In this document: positions 34,693 to 43,605 of the stretch, piece after piece
Numbering within the stretch: the stretch's first letter is position 1
Layout: each line of letters starts with the position of its first letter
NCBI RefSeq assembly: GCF_001512305.1
Contig: NZ_LNUT01000005.1
Location: 655,774 to 719,773, forward strand
Reading direction: 5' to 3'
Origin: Arthrobacter sp. EPSL27
GTDB taxonomy: Bacteria; Actinomycetota; Actinomycetes; Actinomycetales; Micrococcaceae
Length of the DNA: 64,000 nt
Notes under the pieces: model-generated
The model's input: the letters and a program-made list of their open reading frames with translations, nothing else
The model's database searches: none
What the model was told of the DNA's origin: nothing
Program-made: the position numbers and the translations under genes

Positions 34693-35498
34693 CCCGCGAC
34701 AGTGCCGCGCTGGGGAGCGCGCCTGCGGGCAGCACCCACCCGGCCCGCCCCCTGGGCGGCGCACCGGCCTCCCTGCTGCGCCGCATAGTGCTGCAGGGCA
34801 GGTACGAGACCATCACCATGCTGCGGAACGGCGAACAGCTGATCCTGGCGATCGTGCTGCCCCTGCTGGCCATGGTGGGCCTGACCGTGACGCCCCTGCT
34901 GGACGGCTTCGGCGCGAGCCGGATCAACGTGGCCGTGCCGGGCATCCTCGCCCTGTGCGCCATGTCCACCGCGTTCACCGGGCAGGGCATCTCCACCGGC
35001 TTCGACCGCCGCTACGGTGTGCTGCGGTTCCTGTCCACCACGCCGCTGGGACGGACCGGACTGATCGCCGGAAAAGTCCTGGCCGTGCTGGCGGTCCTGG
35101 CACTGCAGGTCTTGGTGGTCACGGCCGTGGCCCTGCCGCTGGGCTGGCAGCCGGACCCGCAGGGCTGGGCCCCGGGCCTGGGACTGCTGGTGCTGGGCGC
35201 CGCGGCGTTCACCGCCCTGGGCCTGCTGGTGGCCGGCACTGTCCGCCCCGAGGCGACCCTCGCCATCACCAACCTGCTGTGGATCCTTCTGGGCGCCCTC
35301 GGCGGCATTGTGATCCCCGCGGAGCGGCTGCCGGCCGCCCTGCAGGCGGTAGTGCACTTCCTGCCTTCCGGCGCCCTGGGCGCAGGCATGCGGGAAGCGT
35401 TCCTGGCCGGCAGCGTCAACCCAGCCTCCGTACTTGTCCTGCTGCTCTGGACGGCGATCGCCGGCGGCGCAGCCACCCGTTGGTTCAAATGGAATTGA
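34689..35498 (+). CDS. ABC-2 type exporter permease
   Basis: Membrane protein of 269 residues. After a cytoplasmic N terminus (about 45 residues) there are six hydrophobic segments between about 50 and 265. ABC-2 features are LRFLSTTPLGRTGLIAGKVLAVLAVLALQ and the FLPSGALGAGMREAF block before the last helix. The ATG overlaps the ATPase stop (ATGA). It forms a homodimeric pump with the upstream ATPase. The substrate is unknown. Confidence 0.92.
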   Translation: MTRDSAALGSAPAGSTHPARPLGGAPASLLRRIVLQGRYETITMLRNGEQLILAIVLPLLAMVGLTVTPLLDGFGASRINVAVPGILALCAMSTAFTGQGISTGFDRRYGVLRFLSTTPLGRTGLIAGKVLAVLAVLALQVLVVTAVALPLGWQPDPQGWAPGLGLLVLGAAAFTALGLLVAGTVRPEATLAITNLLWILLGALGGIVIPAERLPAALQAVVHFLPSGALGAGMREAFLAGSVNPASVLVLLLWTAIAGGAATRWFKWN

Positions 35499-35505
35499 GA
35501 AAACT

Positions 35506-36450
35506 GTGAGCACGGCCTCCCGCACTCCCCGGACCGCGACCCGGACCATCTCCTGGCTGCCCGTCACCGTTGACAAGACGGTGAGGCGGCTGGCGGTGCT
35601 GTCCCTGATCGGCCAGACCATGCTGATCGTGACCGGCGGGGCCGTCCGCCTCACGGCCTCCGGCCTGGGCTGCCCCACCTGGCCCCGCTGCACGGAGGCC
35701 TCGCTCGTGAACACCCCGGAAATGGGGATCCACGGCATCATCGAATTCGGCAACCGCCTCCTGACCTTCGCCCTGGCCGCCATCGCCCTGGCGATGCTCG
35801 TCTACCTGTGGAACCTCCGCAAGGAACGCCGCGACCTGTTCCTGCTGGCCCTGGGCCTGCTCGCCAGCATCCCGGCCCAGGCCGTGATCGGCGGCATCAC
35901 GGTGCTCACCCAGCTGAACCCGTGGGTGGTGGGGCTGCACTTCCTGGTCTCCATGGCCCTCGTGGTGGTGGCGACCCTCCTGGTCAACCGGGCCTACGGG
36001 CGGACGGGGAAGTTCCGGACACTGGACCTCGTGGCACTGCCGGGCATCGCGCGTCCCCTGATGACCGCCGTCGCGGTGTTCGCCGCTGTGGCGGTCTGCC
36101 TCGGCGTTGTGGTCACCGGCGCCGGCCCGCACGCCGGCGACGCCGACGCCCCGCGCAACAACCTGGACTGGGACCTGTTCTCGCACATCCATGCCGTGCC
36201 CGCCTACCTGGTGACCGCCGGTACGCTCGTCGCGCTGTACCTCGTGGTCCGCGGCCGGATCACGGGCCCGTTCCGCACCGCCGTCGTGCTGCTGCTGGGC
36301 ATCACCGTGCTGCAGGCCGTCATCGGGTTCACGCAGTACTACAACGGGATCCCGGCGCTCCTGGTGGGGGCGCACATGCTGGCAGCCGCCCTGCTGATGA
36401 GCACGGCCACCAACGCGGCCGACCTGGCCCGTAGCAGCCCGGTCGCCTAG
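35506..36450 (+). CDS. ctaA: Heme A synthase (COX15/CtaA)
   Basis: Polytopic enzyme of 314 residues with about eight helices, converting heme O to heme A for aa3-type cytochrome oxidase. Signatures are VTGGAVRLTASGLGCPTWPRC with a Cys pair, the heme-ligand His residues in GIHGIIEFGNRL and VVGLHFLVSM, and FSHIHAVPAYLV plus LVGAHML in the second half. The GTG at 35506 is 7 nt after the permease stop. It faces ctaB across 630 bp of repeats. Confidence 0.95.
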   Translation: MSTASRTPRTATRTISWLPVTVDKTVRRLAVLSLIGQTMLIVTGGAVRLTASGLGCPTWPRCTEASLVNTPEMGIHGIIEFGNRLLTFALAAIALAMLVYLWNLRKERRDLFLLALGLLASIPAQAVIGGITVLTQLNPWVVGLHFLVSMALVVVATLLVNRAYGRTGKFRTLDLVALPGIARPLMTAVAVFAAVAVCLGVVVTGAGPHAGDADAPRNNLDWDLFSHIHAVPAYLVTAGTLVALYLVVRGRITGPFRTAVVLLLGITVLQAVIGFTQYYNGIPALLVGAHMLAAALLMSTATNAADLARSSPVA

Positions 36451-36482
36451 GGCAGCAGCGGTTCCGGCACGCCGTTCCGCCC

Positions 36483-36552
36483 GGGGGCACTTTGGCGACG
36501 ATTTCCCACGTCGGGCTCAAACGTAACGGCGTGTCCGCGCCAAAGTGCCCCC
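36483..36552. repeat. 70-bp palindromic unit, copy 1 (family 3)
   Basis: Perfect 15-bp inverted ends, GGGGGCACTTTGGCG (36483-36497) and its complement (36538-36552), around a 40-bp core. It repeats 192 bp downstream. Confidence 0.92.
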
Positions 36553-36674
36553 GAGTGCCGGCGGTAGTGGTCTTTGAGCTGTTGTGGGCTGAAGCCGCAT
36601 CGGAGTTGGCCCGGGCCCAGGGGTCCGGGAGTTGTTGTCGGCTGGGGCGTTCTTGCGCCTGGGTGCTGCCGTCC

Positions 36675-36744
36675 GGGGGCGCTGTGGCGGCAATTTCCGA
36701 CGTCGGGCCCCAAGGTGACGGCGTGTCCGCGCCAAAGTGCCCCC
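36675..36744. repeat. 70-bp palindromic unit, copy 2 (family 3)
   Basis: Same unit as at 36483. Its left arm has diverged (GGGGGCGCTGTGGCG) while the right arm is intact, so the stem now has mismatches. The spacer before it, roughly 36581-36674, is repeated at 36771-36863. Confidence 0.9.
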
Positions 36745-36863
36745 CCGAGTGCGGCAGGAGTCCGGAAGCTGTTGTCGGCTGAAGCCGCATCGGAGTGGCC
36801 CGGGCCCAGGGGTCCGGGAGTTGTTGTCGGCTGGGGCGTTCTTGCGCCCGGGTGTTGCTGTCC

Positions 36864-36933
36864 GGGGGCACTTTGGCGACGATTTCCGACGTCGGGCCCA
36901 AACGTAACGGCGTGTCCGCGCCAAAGTGCCCCC
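36864..36933. repeat. 70-bp palindromic unit, copy 3 (family 3)
   Basis: Again perfect 15-bp ends (36864-36878 and 36919-36933). It is 189 bp from copy 2, showing that unit and spacer were duplicated together. Confidence 0.92.
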
Positions 36934-36980
36934 CGAGTGCGGCAGGAGTCCCGGGCAGCCGGTCCGTCAGGGCATCAAAA

Positions 36981-37041
36981 AACGCGGGGTCAGATACGGT
37001 CCGTTCCGGGTATCCGGAGGGACGGTATCTGACCCCGCGTT
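36981..37041. repeat. Strong inverted repeat upstream of the ctaB stop
   Basis: Perfect 17-bp arms, AACGCGGGGTCAGATAC at 36981-36997 and its complement at 37025-37041, with inner pairing of GTCC/GGAC around a small apex. It may terminate ctaB and ctaA transcription, or be another dispersed palindrome. Confidence 0.88.
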
Positions 37042-37080
37042 GTTTGTCTCCGGCGCAGCGGCTGGGGGCCGGTTTCCCGG

Positions 37081-38043
37081 TCAGCCGCCCATGAGGGCGG
37101 AGCCGACGAACGGGTCGACGGCGAGGGCGATGAAGAGCAGGGTCAGGTAGCTGATGGAGCCGTGGAAGACCTTCATGGCGCCCTTGTTGGACACGTCCCC
37201 TGCCTGCGCCCGGTTGTACAGGGCGTGGGATTCGTACAGGAACCAGGCCCCGGCGAGAACAGCGGTGACGGTGTAGACCCAGCCGGCGCCGCCCACCGGG
37301 ATCAGCAGCAGCGAGCACGCCACCATGGCCCACGCGTACAGGACCACTTGGACCGAGACCACCTTGGCCCCGGCGATGGCGCCCAGCATGGGCACGTTGG
37401 CGTTGCGGTAGTCCTCGCCGTAGCGCATGGACAGCGGCCAGTAGTGCGGCGGGGTCCAGAGGAAGATGACCATAAAGAGCACAATGGCGGGCCACTCGAC
37501 GGTGTTGGTCACCGCGGCCCAGGCGATGAGCACGGGGAAGCACCCGGCCGCCCCGCCCCAGACAATGTTCTGCGCCGTGCGGCGCTTGAGGATCATCGTG
37601 TAAATGACCACGTAGAATACGATGGCGCCGAGGCCCAGCCAGGCCGACAGCGGGTTGGCCCCGAACCACAGGATGGCGATGGCCGCCGCGCCCAGGAGCC
37701 AGGAGAAGACCAGCGCCTCGCGCGGGGTCACCTCGCCCGTGACGAGCGGCCGGTTCTCCGTGCGGTGCATGAGCTTGTCGATGTCGCGGTCAATGTAGCA
37801 GTTGAACGCGCCCGCGCTGCCGGCGGCGAAGGCACCGCCCACGAGGGTCGCCAGGATCAGTCCGATCGAGGGGAAGCCGCGCTCCGCATAGATCATGGTG
37901 GGCAGCGTGCTGACCAGCAGCAGTTCGATGACGCGGGGTTTGGTCAGCGCCAGATAGGCCTTGGCTTTGCGGGCGAAGCCGACCCTTCCGCGGATGGGCG
38001 AAGCGGTCAGCGGCGTATCTGTTGTGCTCACGGTGGCAGTCAC
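37081..38043 (-). CDS. ctaB: Protoheme IX farnesyltransferase (heme O synthase)
   Basis: UbiA-family membrane enzyme of 320 residues with about nine helices. It adds a farnesyl group to protoheme to give heme O. Motifs are [21 protein letters not shown], the prenyl-diphosphate site [20 protein letters not shown], and the second Asp/Tyr loop with [27 protein letters not shown]. The GTG start at 38043 has weak upstream support; an internal GTG at 38031 is possible. It works with CtaA and SURF1. Convergent with ctaA and divergent from tkt. Confidence 0.95.
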   Translation of the reverse strand: MTATVSTTDTPLTASPIRGRVGFARKAKAYLALTKPRVIELLLVSTLPTMIYAERGFPSIGLILATLVGGAFAAGSAGAFNCYIDRDIDKLMHRTENRPLVTGEVTPREALVFSWLLGAAAIAILWFGANPLSAWLGLGAIVFYVVIYTMILKRRTAQNIVWGGAAGCFPVLIAWAAVTNTVEWPAIVLFMVIFLWTPPHYWPLSMRYGEDYRNANVPMLGAIAGAKVVSVQVVLYAWAMVACSLLLIPVGGAGWVYTVTAVLAGAWFLYESHALYNRAQAGDVSNKGAMKVFHGSISYLTLLFIALAVDPFVGSALMGG

Positions 38044-38625
38044 TCTGTTCTGTCTGGCTGTTCAGTCCGGCTGGTTCCGCAACGCGGGTTGCATACAGGA
38101 TGGGTCCGTCGCAGTGCACAGGCAAGGCCCGTGTTTAGAGAAGGCCCGGTGCACAGGTATGGCGCGGGCAAGTCACCCGCCCCCGTTGGTAGCCACCCAC
38201 CATCATACCGTGCGGGCACACACGGGCAGGCCCCCGGACGGGTCACCCCGGACGGTCCGGGGGCGGGTCCGGCGGCGCTGCAGCAGTCTCCCCATGATTC
38301 GGGGAGATTAACGCGGACTCACAGCCGGTGCGGGCGGCGGTGATTCACATAAGCGGAAATCCGGTCCATTTAGTGAGATATAAAGCCCCCGGCGGGCGGA
38401 ATGGGGCTAAGCTGTCAGCAAGATCAGCGTGCACGGGCCTCTGCCGAACACGGCCGTCCCCGCGCTTCTGGAGCTCCTGCAGATGTGCGTTTGCGCACGC
38501 GACTGAATGATAGATCAACGTTTCGATGGTGAACGGCTGGTACGTACCGCAGCGGGCACCGAACTGTGCCCCGGGCGGGACTGACCATACCTTCCGCCGT
38601 CAGCACAGAGAGGGGCCCGGTTTTC
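38044..38625. promoter_or_regulatory. 582-bp divergent regulatory region, ctaB / tkt
   Basis: No supported gene. It holds a directly repeated GTGCACAGG (38117-38125 and 38149-38157) close to the ctaB side. There is an inverted repeat with 10-bp arms at 38230-38264 and a hairpin with 7-bp arms at 38287-38307. Near 38484 a small palindrome GTGCG-TTTG-CGCAC is followed by AT-richer sequence (GAATGATAGAT), the best promoter candidate for the pentose-phosphate operon. Its length and structure suggest regulated expression. Confidence 0.55.
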
Positions 38626-40752
38626 GTGCCACATTTGGAAGAGCAAGAACTGTCATGGACCAGCTTGGACCAGCGCGCCGTGGACACCGTCCGCGTCCTG
38701 GCCGCCGACGCTGTGGAGAAGGTCGGTAACGGCCACCCCGGCACCGCGATGAGCCTGGCTCCGGCCGCTTACCTTCTCTTCCAGAAACTGATGCGCCACG
38801 ACCCGCAGAACCCCGACTGGCTGGGGCGCGACCGGTTCATCCTCTCCCCCGGCCACACCTCCCTGACGCTGTACATCCAGCTCTTCCTCTCCGGCTACGG
38901 CCTGGAGCTGAAGGACCTGGAGGCGCTGCGCACCTGGGGTTCGCTGACCCCGGGCCACCCGGAATACAAGCACACCAAGGGCGTCGAAATCACCACCGGC
39001 CCGCTGGGCCAGGGCCTCGCCTCCGCCGTCGGGTTCGCCTACTCCCAGCGCCGCCAGCGCGGACTGTTCGACGCCGATGCCGCCCCCGGCACCAGCCCGT
39101 TCGACCACACCGTCTGGGTCATCGCCTCCGACGGCGACCTGCAGGAAGGCGTCACGTCCGAGGCCTCCTCGCTGGCCGGCCACCAGGAGCTCGGCAACCT
39201 CGTGGTGATCTACGACGAGAACCACATCTCCATCGAGGACGACACCGACATCGCCTTCACCGAGGACGTCCTGAAGCGCTACGAGGCCTACGGCTGGCAC
39301 GTCCAGCGCGTCGACTGGACCCGCACCGGAGAGTACAAGGAAGACGTGCAGGAACTGCACGCCGCCCTGCTGGCCGCCAAGGCCGAGACCGGCAAGCCCT
39401 CCATCGTCTCGCTGCGCACCATCATCGGGTACCCGGCACCGAAGAAGCAGAACACCGGCAAGATCCACGGCTCCGCCCTCGGATCCGAGGAAGTCGCAGC
39501 CCTGAAGAAGGTCCTCGGCTTCGACCCGGAACGCGCCTTCCAGGTCGACGACGACGTCCTCGCCCACGCCCGCCAGGCCGTGGACCGCGGCGCGGCCGCG
39601 CGCAGCGAATGGCAGGAAGCCTTTGAGGCGTGGCAGTCCGGCAACCCCGAGGCCGCCGCCCTCCTGGAGCGCGTCGAGGCGAAGAAGCTCCCCGCCGAAC
39701 TCGACGCGGCCCTCCCGGTCTTCGAAGCCGGCAAGGACGTCTCCACCCGTGCCGCCTCCGGCAAGGTCCTGAACGCGATCGGTCCGGTCATGCCGGAACT
39801 GTGGGGCGGCTCGGCCGACCTCGCGGAGTCCAACAACACCACCATCGAGGGATCGCCGTCGTTCATCCCGGTGTCCCGTTCCACGGACGCCTGGAAGGGC
39901 AACCCCTACGGCCGGGTGCTGCACTTCGGCATCCGCGAGCACGCCGCCGCGTCGATCGTCAACGGCATCAGCCTGCACGGCCGCACCCGCGCCTTCTCCG
40001 GCACCTTCCTGATCTTCAGCGACTACCAGCGCCCGGCGATCCGCCTCGGCGCCCTGATGGGCGTCCCGTCGCTGTACGTCTGGACGCACGACTCGATCGG
40101 CCTCGGCGAAGACGGACCCACCCACCAGCCGGTGGAGCAGCTCGCGTCACTGCGCGCCATCCCGGGCCTCGACGTCGTCCGCCCGGGCGACGCCAACGAG
40201 GTCGCGGCGGCCTGGAAGACGATGCTCGAAAACCACGAGAACCCGGCCGGCATTGTGCTGACCCGCCAGAACATTCCCACCTACGCCCGCGGCACCGGCG
40301 ACGCCGACGGCGACACGTTCGGTTCCACCGCCGGCGTCGCGAAGGGCGGCTACGTCCTTGCCGAGGCGTCGGCCAACGGCGCCACCGTTGCCCCGCAGGT
40401 CATCCTGATCGGCACCGGCTCCGAGGTGCAGCTGGCCGTCCAGGCCCGCGAGGCGCTGCAGGCCGAGGGCATCCCCACCCGCGTTGTGTCCATGCCCTGC
40501 GTGGAGTGGTTCACCAAGCAGGACGCCGCCTACCGCGAGGCGGTGCTCCCGGCAGCAGTCAAGGCCCGCGTCTCCGTCGAAGCCGGGCTCGCCCTGGGCT
40601 GGAAGGAATTCGTCGGCGACGCCGGCCGTTCCATCTCCCTTGAGCACTTCGGTGCGTCCGCGGACTACAAGCGCCTCTTCCAGGAGTTCGGCATCACCGC
40701 GGAGGCCGTTGCCGCCGCCGCGAAGGATTCCCTCGCAGGCCTCACGGCCTGA
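38626..40752 (+). CDS. tkt: Transketolase
   Basis: Thiamine diphosphate enzyme of 708 residues that moves two-carbon units in the non-oxidative pentose-phosphate pathway. The N-terminal block [13 protein letters not shown], the TPP motif beginning at [14 protein letters not shown] and ending near ENHISIED, and the PYR-domain [14 protein letters not shown] with [14 protein letters not shown] are all intact. The GTG at 38626 is chosen because GAGAGGGG lies about 11 nt upstream and the residues upstream are not conserved. First gene of tkt-tal-pgi-zwf-opcA-pgl. Confidence 0.96.
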   Translation: MPHLEEQELSWTSLDQRAVDTVRVLAADAVEKVGNGHPGTAMSLAPAAYLLFQKLMRHDPQNPDWLGRDRFILSPGHTSLTLYIQLFLSGYGLELKDLEALRTWGSLTPGHPEYKHTKGVEITTGPLGQGLASAVGFAYSQRRQRGLFDADAAPGTSPFDHTVWVIASDGDLQEGVTSEASSLAGHQELGNLVVIYDENHISIEDDTDIAFTEDVLKRYEAYGWHVQRVDWTRTGEYKEDVQELHAALLAAKAETGKPSIVSLRTIIGYPAPKKQNTGKIHGSALGSEEVAALKKVLGFDPERAFQVDDDVLAHARQAVDRGAAARSEWQEAFEAWQSGNPEAAALLERVEAKKLPAELDAALPVFEAGKDVSTRAASGKVLNAIGPVMPELWGGSADLAESNNTTIEGSPSFIPVSRSTDAWKGNPYGRVLHFGIREHAAASIVNGISLHGRTRAFSGTFLIFSDYQRPAIRLGALMGVPSLYVWTHDSIGLGEDGPTHQPVEQLASLRAIPGLDVVRPGDANEVAAAWKTMLENHENPAGIVLTRQNIPTYARGTGDADGDTFGSTAGVAKGGYVLAEASANGATVAPQVILIGTGSEVQLAVQAREALQAEGIPTRVVSMPCVEWFTKQDAAYREAVLPAAVKARVSVEAGLALGWKEFVGDAGRSISLEHFGASADYKRLFQEFGITAEAVAAAAKDSLAGLTA

Positions 40753-40819
40753 TCCGCACTTTCCGTTTTCCGGGCCGCCGCCCACCAACGGCGGCGGCCC
40801 CCAAGCTTCAGGAGTTCCC

Positions 40820-41950
40820 ATGAACACCACCCCCACCGCTACTCCCACGCAGATGCTTTCTGACGCCGGCGTCTCCATCTGGCTCGACGACCTCTCCCGC
40901 GGACGCCTGGCCACCGGCACCCTGCGCAAGCTGATCGAAGAGAAGAACGTGGTTGGTGTCACCACCAACCCGTCCATCTTCCACGCAGCCATCACCGCCG
41001 GCCACGACTACGACGCCGTCATCGCGGAGCAGGCCGCCGCCGGCGCCACCGTCGAGGAGACCGTCTTCGCAATCACCACCACCGACGTGGCCGACGCCTG
41101 CGACCTGTTCGCCCCCGTCGCCGCCGCCACCCGCGGTGTCGACGGCCGCGTGTCCATCGAGGTGGACCCCCGCCTCGCCTGGGACACCGCCGGCACCATC
41201 GCCGAGGCCAAGCACCTGTACAAGAAGGTCAACAAGGACAACGTCCTCATCAAGATCCCGGCCACCCTTGAAGGCCTCGAGGCCATCACGGCCACCCTGG
41301 CCGAGGGCATCAGCGTGAACGTCACCCTGATCTTCTCGCTGGAGCGCTACCGCGCCGTCATCAACGCCTTCCAGTCCGGCCTGGAGCAGGCCAAGGACAA
41401 CGGCCACGACCTCTCCAAGATCCACTCCGTGGCGTCCTTCTTCGTCTCCCGCGTGGACAGCGAAATCGACAAGCGCCTCGACGCGATCGGCACGGACGAG
41501 GCGCGCGCCCTCAAGGGCAAGGCCGGCGTCGCCAACGCCCGCCTGGCCTACCAGGTCTACGAGGAGCTGTTCTCCACCGAACGCTGGGACCTGCTGGCCG
41601 ACGCCGGGGCCCTTCCGCAGCGCCCGCTGTGGGCCTCCACCGGCGTCAAGGACCCGGCGTACCCGGACACCCTCTACGTCACGGAACTCGTCGCCCCCGG
41701 CGTCGTGAACACCATGCCAGAGAAGACGCTCGACGCCACGTTCGACCACGGCACCGTCACGGGCAACACCATCAGCCGCGGCTACGACGACGCCAACGCC
41801 ACCCTGAACGCCCTCGACGCCCTCGGCGTCTCCTACAACGAGGTCGTTGCGCTGCTGGAGTCAGAAGGCCTCGACAAATTCGTGGCAAGCTGGAAGGATC
41901 TGCTGGCCGACGTCGAGGGCGCCCTCGCCGCTGCACGGAAGGACGCATAG
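40820..41950 (+). CDS. tal: Transaldolase
   Basis: TIM-barrel enzyme of 376 residues. The N-terminal [10 protein letters not shown] and [11 protein letters not shown], and the Schiff-base Lys in [12 protein letters not shown], are diagnostic, as are [13 protein letters not shown] and [13 protein letters not shown]. It is of the longer actinobacterial and cyanobacterial type. The ATG has CAGGAG 6-7 nt upstream. It is 67 nt after tkt and 5 nt before pgi, within the operon. Confidence 0.97.
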   Translation: MNTTPTATPTQMLSDAGVSIWLDDLSRGRLATGTLRKLIEEKNVVGVTTNPSIFHAAITAGHDYDAVIAEQAAAGATVEETVFAITTTDVADACDLFAPVAAATRGVDGRVSIEVDPRLAWDTAGTIAEAKHLYKKVNKDNVLIKIPATLEGLEAITATLAEGISVNVTLIFSLERYRAVINAFQSGLEQAKDNGHDLSKIHSVASFFVSRVDSEIDKRLDAIGTDEARALKGKAGVANARLAYQVYEELFSTERWDLLADAGALPQRPLWASTGVKDPAYPDTLYVTELVAPGVVNTMPEKTLDATFDHGTVTGNTISRGYDDANATLNALDALGVSYNEVVALLESEGLDKFVASWKDLLADVEGALAAARKDA

Positions 41951-41955
41951 TCCCC

Positions 41956-43590
41956 ATGACCACTCTCAGCTACGACGCCACGGGCGCCGCCCGCCTGGCC
42001 CACGAACAGCACCTGCCTGCCCTGCTGGAGGACAAGGTCGCCACCCGGATCTTCGCCAAGGACTCCACCCTGTGGGGCCCCGACGCGGAGGCCGAGGCGT
42101 CCGTCCGGCTCGGCTGGGTTGAGGCGGCCACCGTCTCCCAGCCGCTGGTCGCGGACATCCTGGCCCTCCGGGACGCCCTGCGCGCCGAGGGTGTCAGCCG
42201 GATTGTGCTCTGCGGCATGGGCGGCTCCTCCCTGGCCCCCGAGGTCATCGCCGGAACCGCCGGCGTCGAGCTGACGGTGCTGGACAGCACCGACCCGGAG
42301 CAGGTGGCCGCCGCCCTGGCCGACCGCCTGGGTGAGACCGCGATTGTGGTCTCCTCCAAGTCCGGCTCCACCCTGGAGACCGATTCCCAGCGGCGGATCT
42401 TCGAGCACGCCTTCACCGAGGCCGGGCTCGACGCGAAGAGCCGCATCATCATCGTCACGGATCCGGGGTCACCGCTGGACAAGTCAGCCCGCGAGGCCGG
42501 CTACCGGGCGGTCTTCAACGCCGACCCCAACGTCGGCGGGCGCTACTCGGCGCTCACCGCGTTCGGGATGGTCCCCTGCGGCCTGGCCGGCGTCGACATC
42601 CAGGCCTTCCTGGACGAGGCCGAGGAAGCCGCCGAGGTCCTCAACGAGGACGGCGAGGAGAACATCGGCCTGGCCTTGGGCGCGGCCCTGGGCGGCACCA
42701 GCCCGCTGCGCGACAAGATCGTCATCGCCGAGGACGGCTCCGGCATCAGGGGCTTCGCCGACTGGGCCGAACAGCTGATCGCCGAATCCACCGGCAAGCT
42801 CGGCACCGGCGTCCTGCCGGTGGTCGCCGGGCCCGCGTCGCCGGAGGCCCGCCTGGGCGCCGACGACGTCCTGGTGGTGCGGCTCGTCGCCGCGGACGCC
42901 GACGTCGAACTCGGCGCGAACGAGGTCGCGATCGGCGGAGGCCTGCCCACCCAGATGATGACGTGGGAGTTCGCCACCGCGGTGGCCGGGCGCCTGCTGG
43001 GCATCAACCCGTACGACCAGCCCGACGTCGAAGCCGCCAAGGTGGCCGCGCGCGGCCTCCTCGACGCCCAGCCGGAGCCGACGCCTGCCGCCTTCACCGA
43101 CGGTGCCATTGAGGTCCGCGGCGGCGACTGGCTCGGCGGCGCGGACACCGCGGAAGCGGCCGTCCGGGCACTGCTGGGCGAACTCGGCCCGGACAGCTAC
43201 CTGAGCGTGCAGGCCTACTTCGACCGGATCGCCTACGCGCCGCTGGAGGGTGTGCGCGACCAGCTGGCAGCCGTCAGCGGCCGTCCCGTGACCTTCGGCT
43301 GGGGCCCGCGCTTTCTGCACTCCACCGGGCAGTTCCACAAGGGCGGCCCTGCAATCGGCGTGTTCCTGCAGGTGACGGCTGCGGCCGCCGGGGACCTGGG
43401 CATCCCGGACCGCCCGTTCAGCTTCGGCGAACTCATCGCGGCCCAGGCCGCCGGCGACGCCCAGGTCCTTTCGGACCACGGCCGCCCGGTCCTCCGGCTC
43501 CACCTCACGGACCGCGCCGCCGGCGTCCGCCAGCTGCAGGACCTCGTCTCGGCCTTGGCCGGCCAGGCAGTCCCCTCCACCGAAAGCTAA
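41956..43590 (+). CDS. pgi: Glucose-6-phosphate isomerase
   Basis: Protein of 544 residues with two SIS folds. VLCGMGGSSLAPEVI and SSKSGSTLETDSQRRIFEHAF bind the sugar phosphate, with GGRYSALTAFGMVPCGLAG and the C-terminal GWGPRFLHSTGQFHKGGPAIGVFLQ. This is the shorter pgi form found in operons with tal and zwf in actinobacteria and cyanobacteria. It converts glucose 6-phosphate and fructose 6-phosphate and so links glycolysis to zwf next door. The upstream in-frame extension overlaps tal and is rejected. Confidence 0.95.
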   Translation: MTTLSYDATGAARLAHEQHLPALLEDKVATRIFAKDSTLWGPDAEAEASVRLGWVEAATVSQPLVADILALRDALRAEGVSRIVLCGMGGSSLAPEVIAGTAGVELTVLDSTDPEQVAAALADRLGETAIVVSSKSGSTLETDSQRRIFEHAFTEAGLDAKSRIIIVTDPGSPLDKSAREAGYRAVFNADPNVGGRYSALTAFGMVPCGLAGVDIQAFLDEAEEAAEVLNEDGEENIGLALGAALGGTSPLRDKIVIAEDGSGIRGFADWAEQLIAESTGKLGTGVLPVVAGPASPEARLGADDVLVVRLVAADADVELGANEVAIGGGLPTQMMTWEFATAVAGRLLGINPYDQPDVEAAKVAARGLLDAQPEPTPAAFTDGAIEVRGGDWLGGADTAEAAVRALLGELGPDSYLSVQAYFDRIAYAPLEGVRDQLAAVSGRPVTFGWGPRFLHSTGQFHKGGPAIGVFLQVTAAAAGDLGIPDRPFSFGELIAAQAAGDAQVLSDHGRPVLRLHLTDRAAGVRQLQDLVSALAGQAVPSTES

Positions 43591-43605
43591 GGCACCCACG
43601 CAACC

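Larger units (their letters stand above)
36451..37080. other. Repeat-filled gap between convergent ctaA and ctaB
   Basis: 630 bp without a supported gene. It contains 2.4 copies of a tandem repeat of about 190 bp (36483-36933) and a separate 17-bp inverted repeat (36981-37041). Open frames through it on both strands are products of the repeats and high GC. Confidence 0.85.

Noticed and set aside
36483..36933. Possible CRISPR array
   Set aside because: Units are 70 bp with 120-bp spacers that are themselves repeated, only three copies, and no cas genes nearby.
36329..37669. 446-codon minus-strand frame across the ctaA/ctaB gap
   Set aside because: It reads through tandem repeats and out of frame into ctaB. 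Its repetitive protein merely reflects the DNA repeats.
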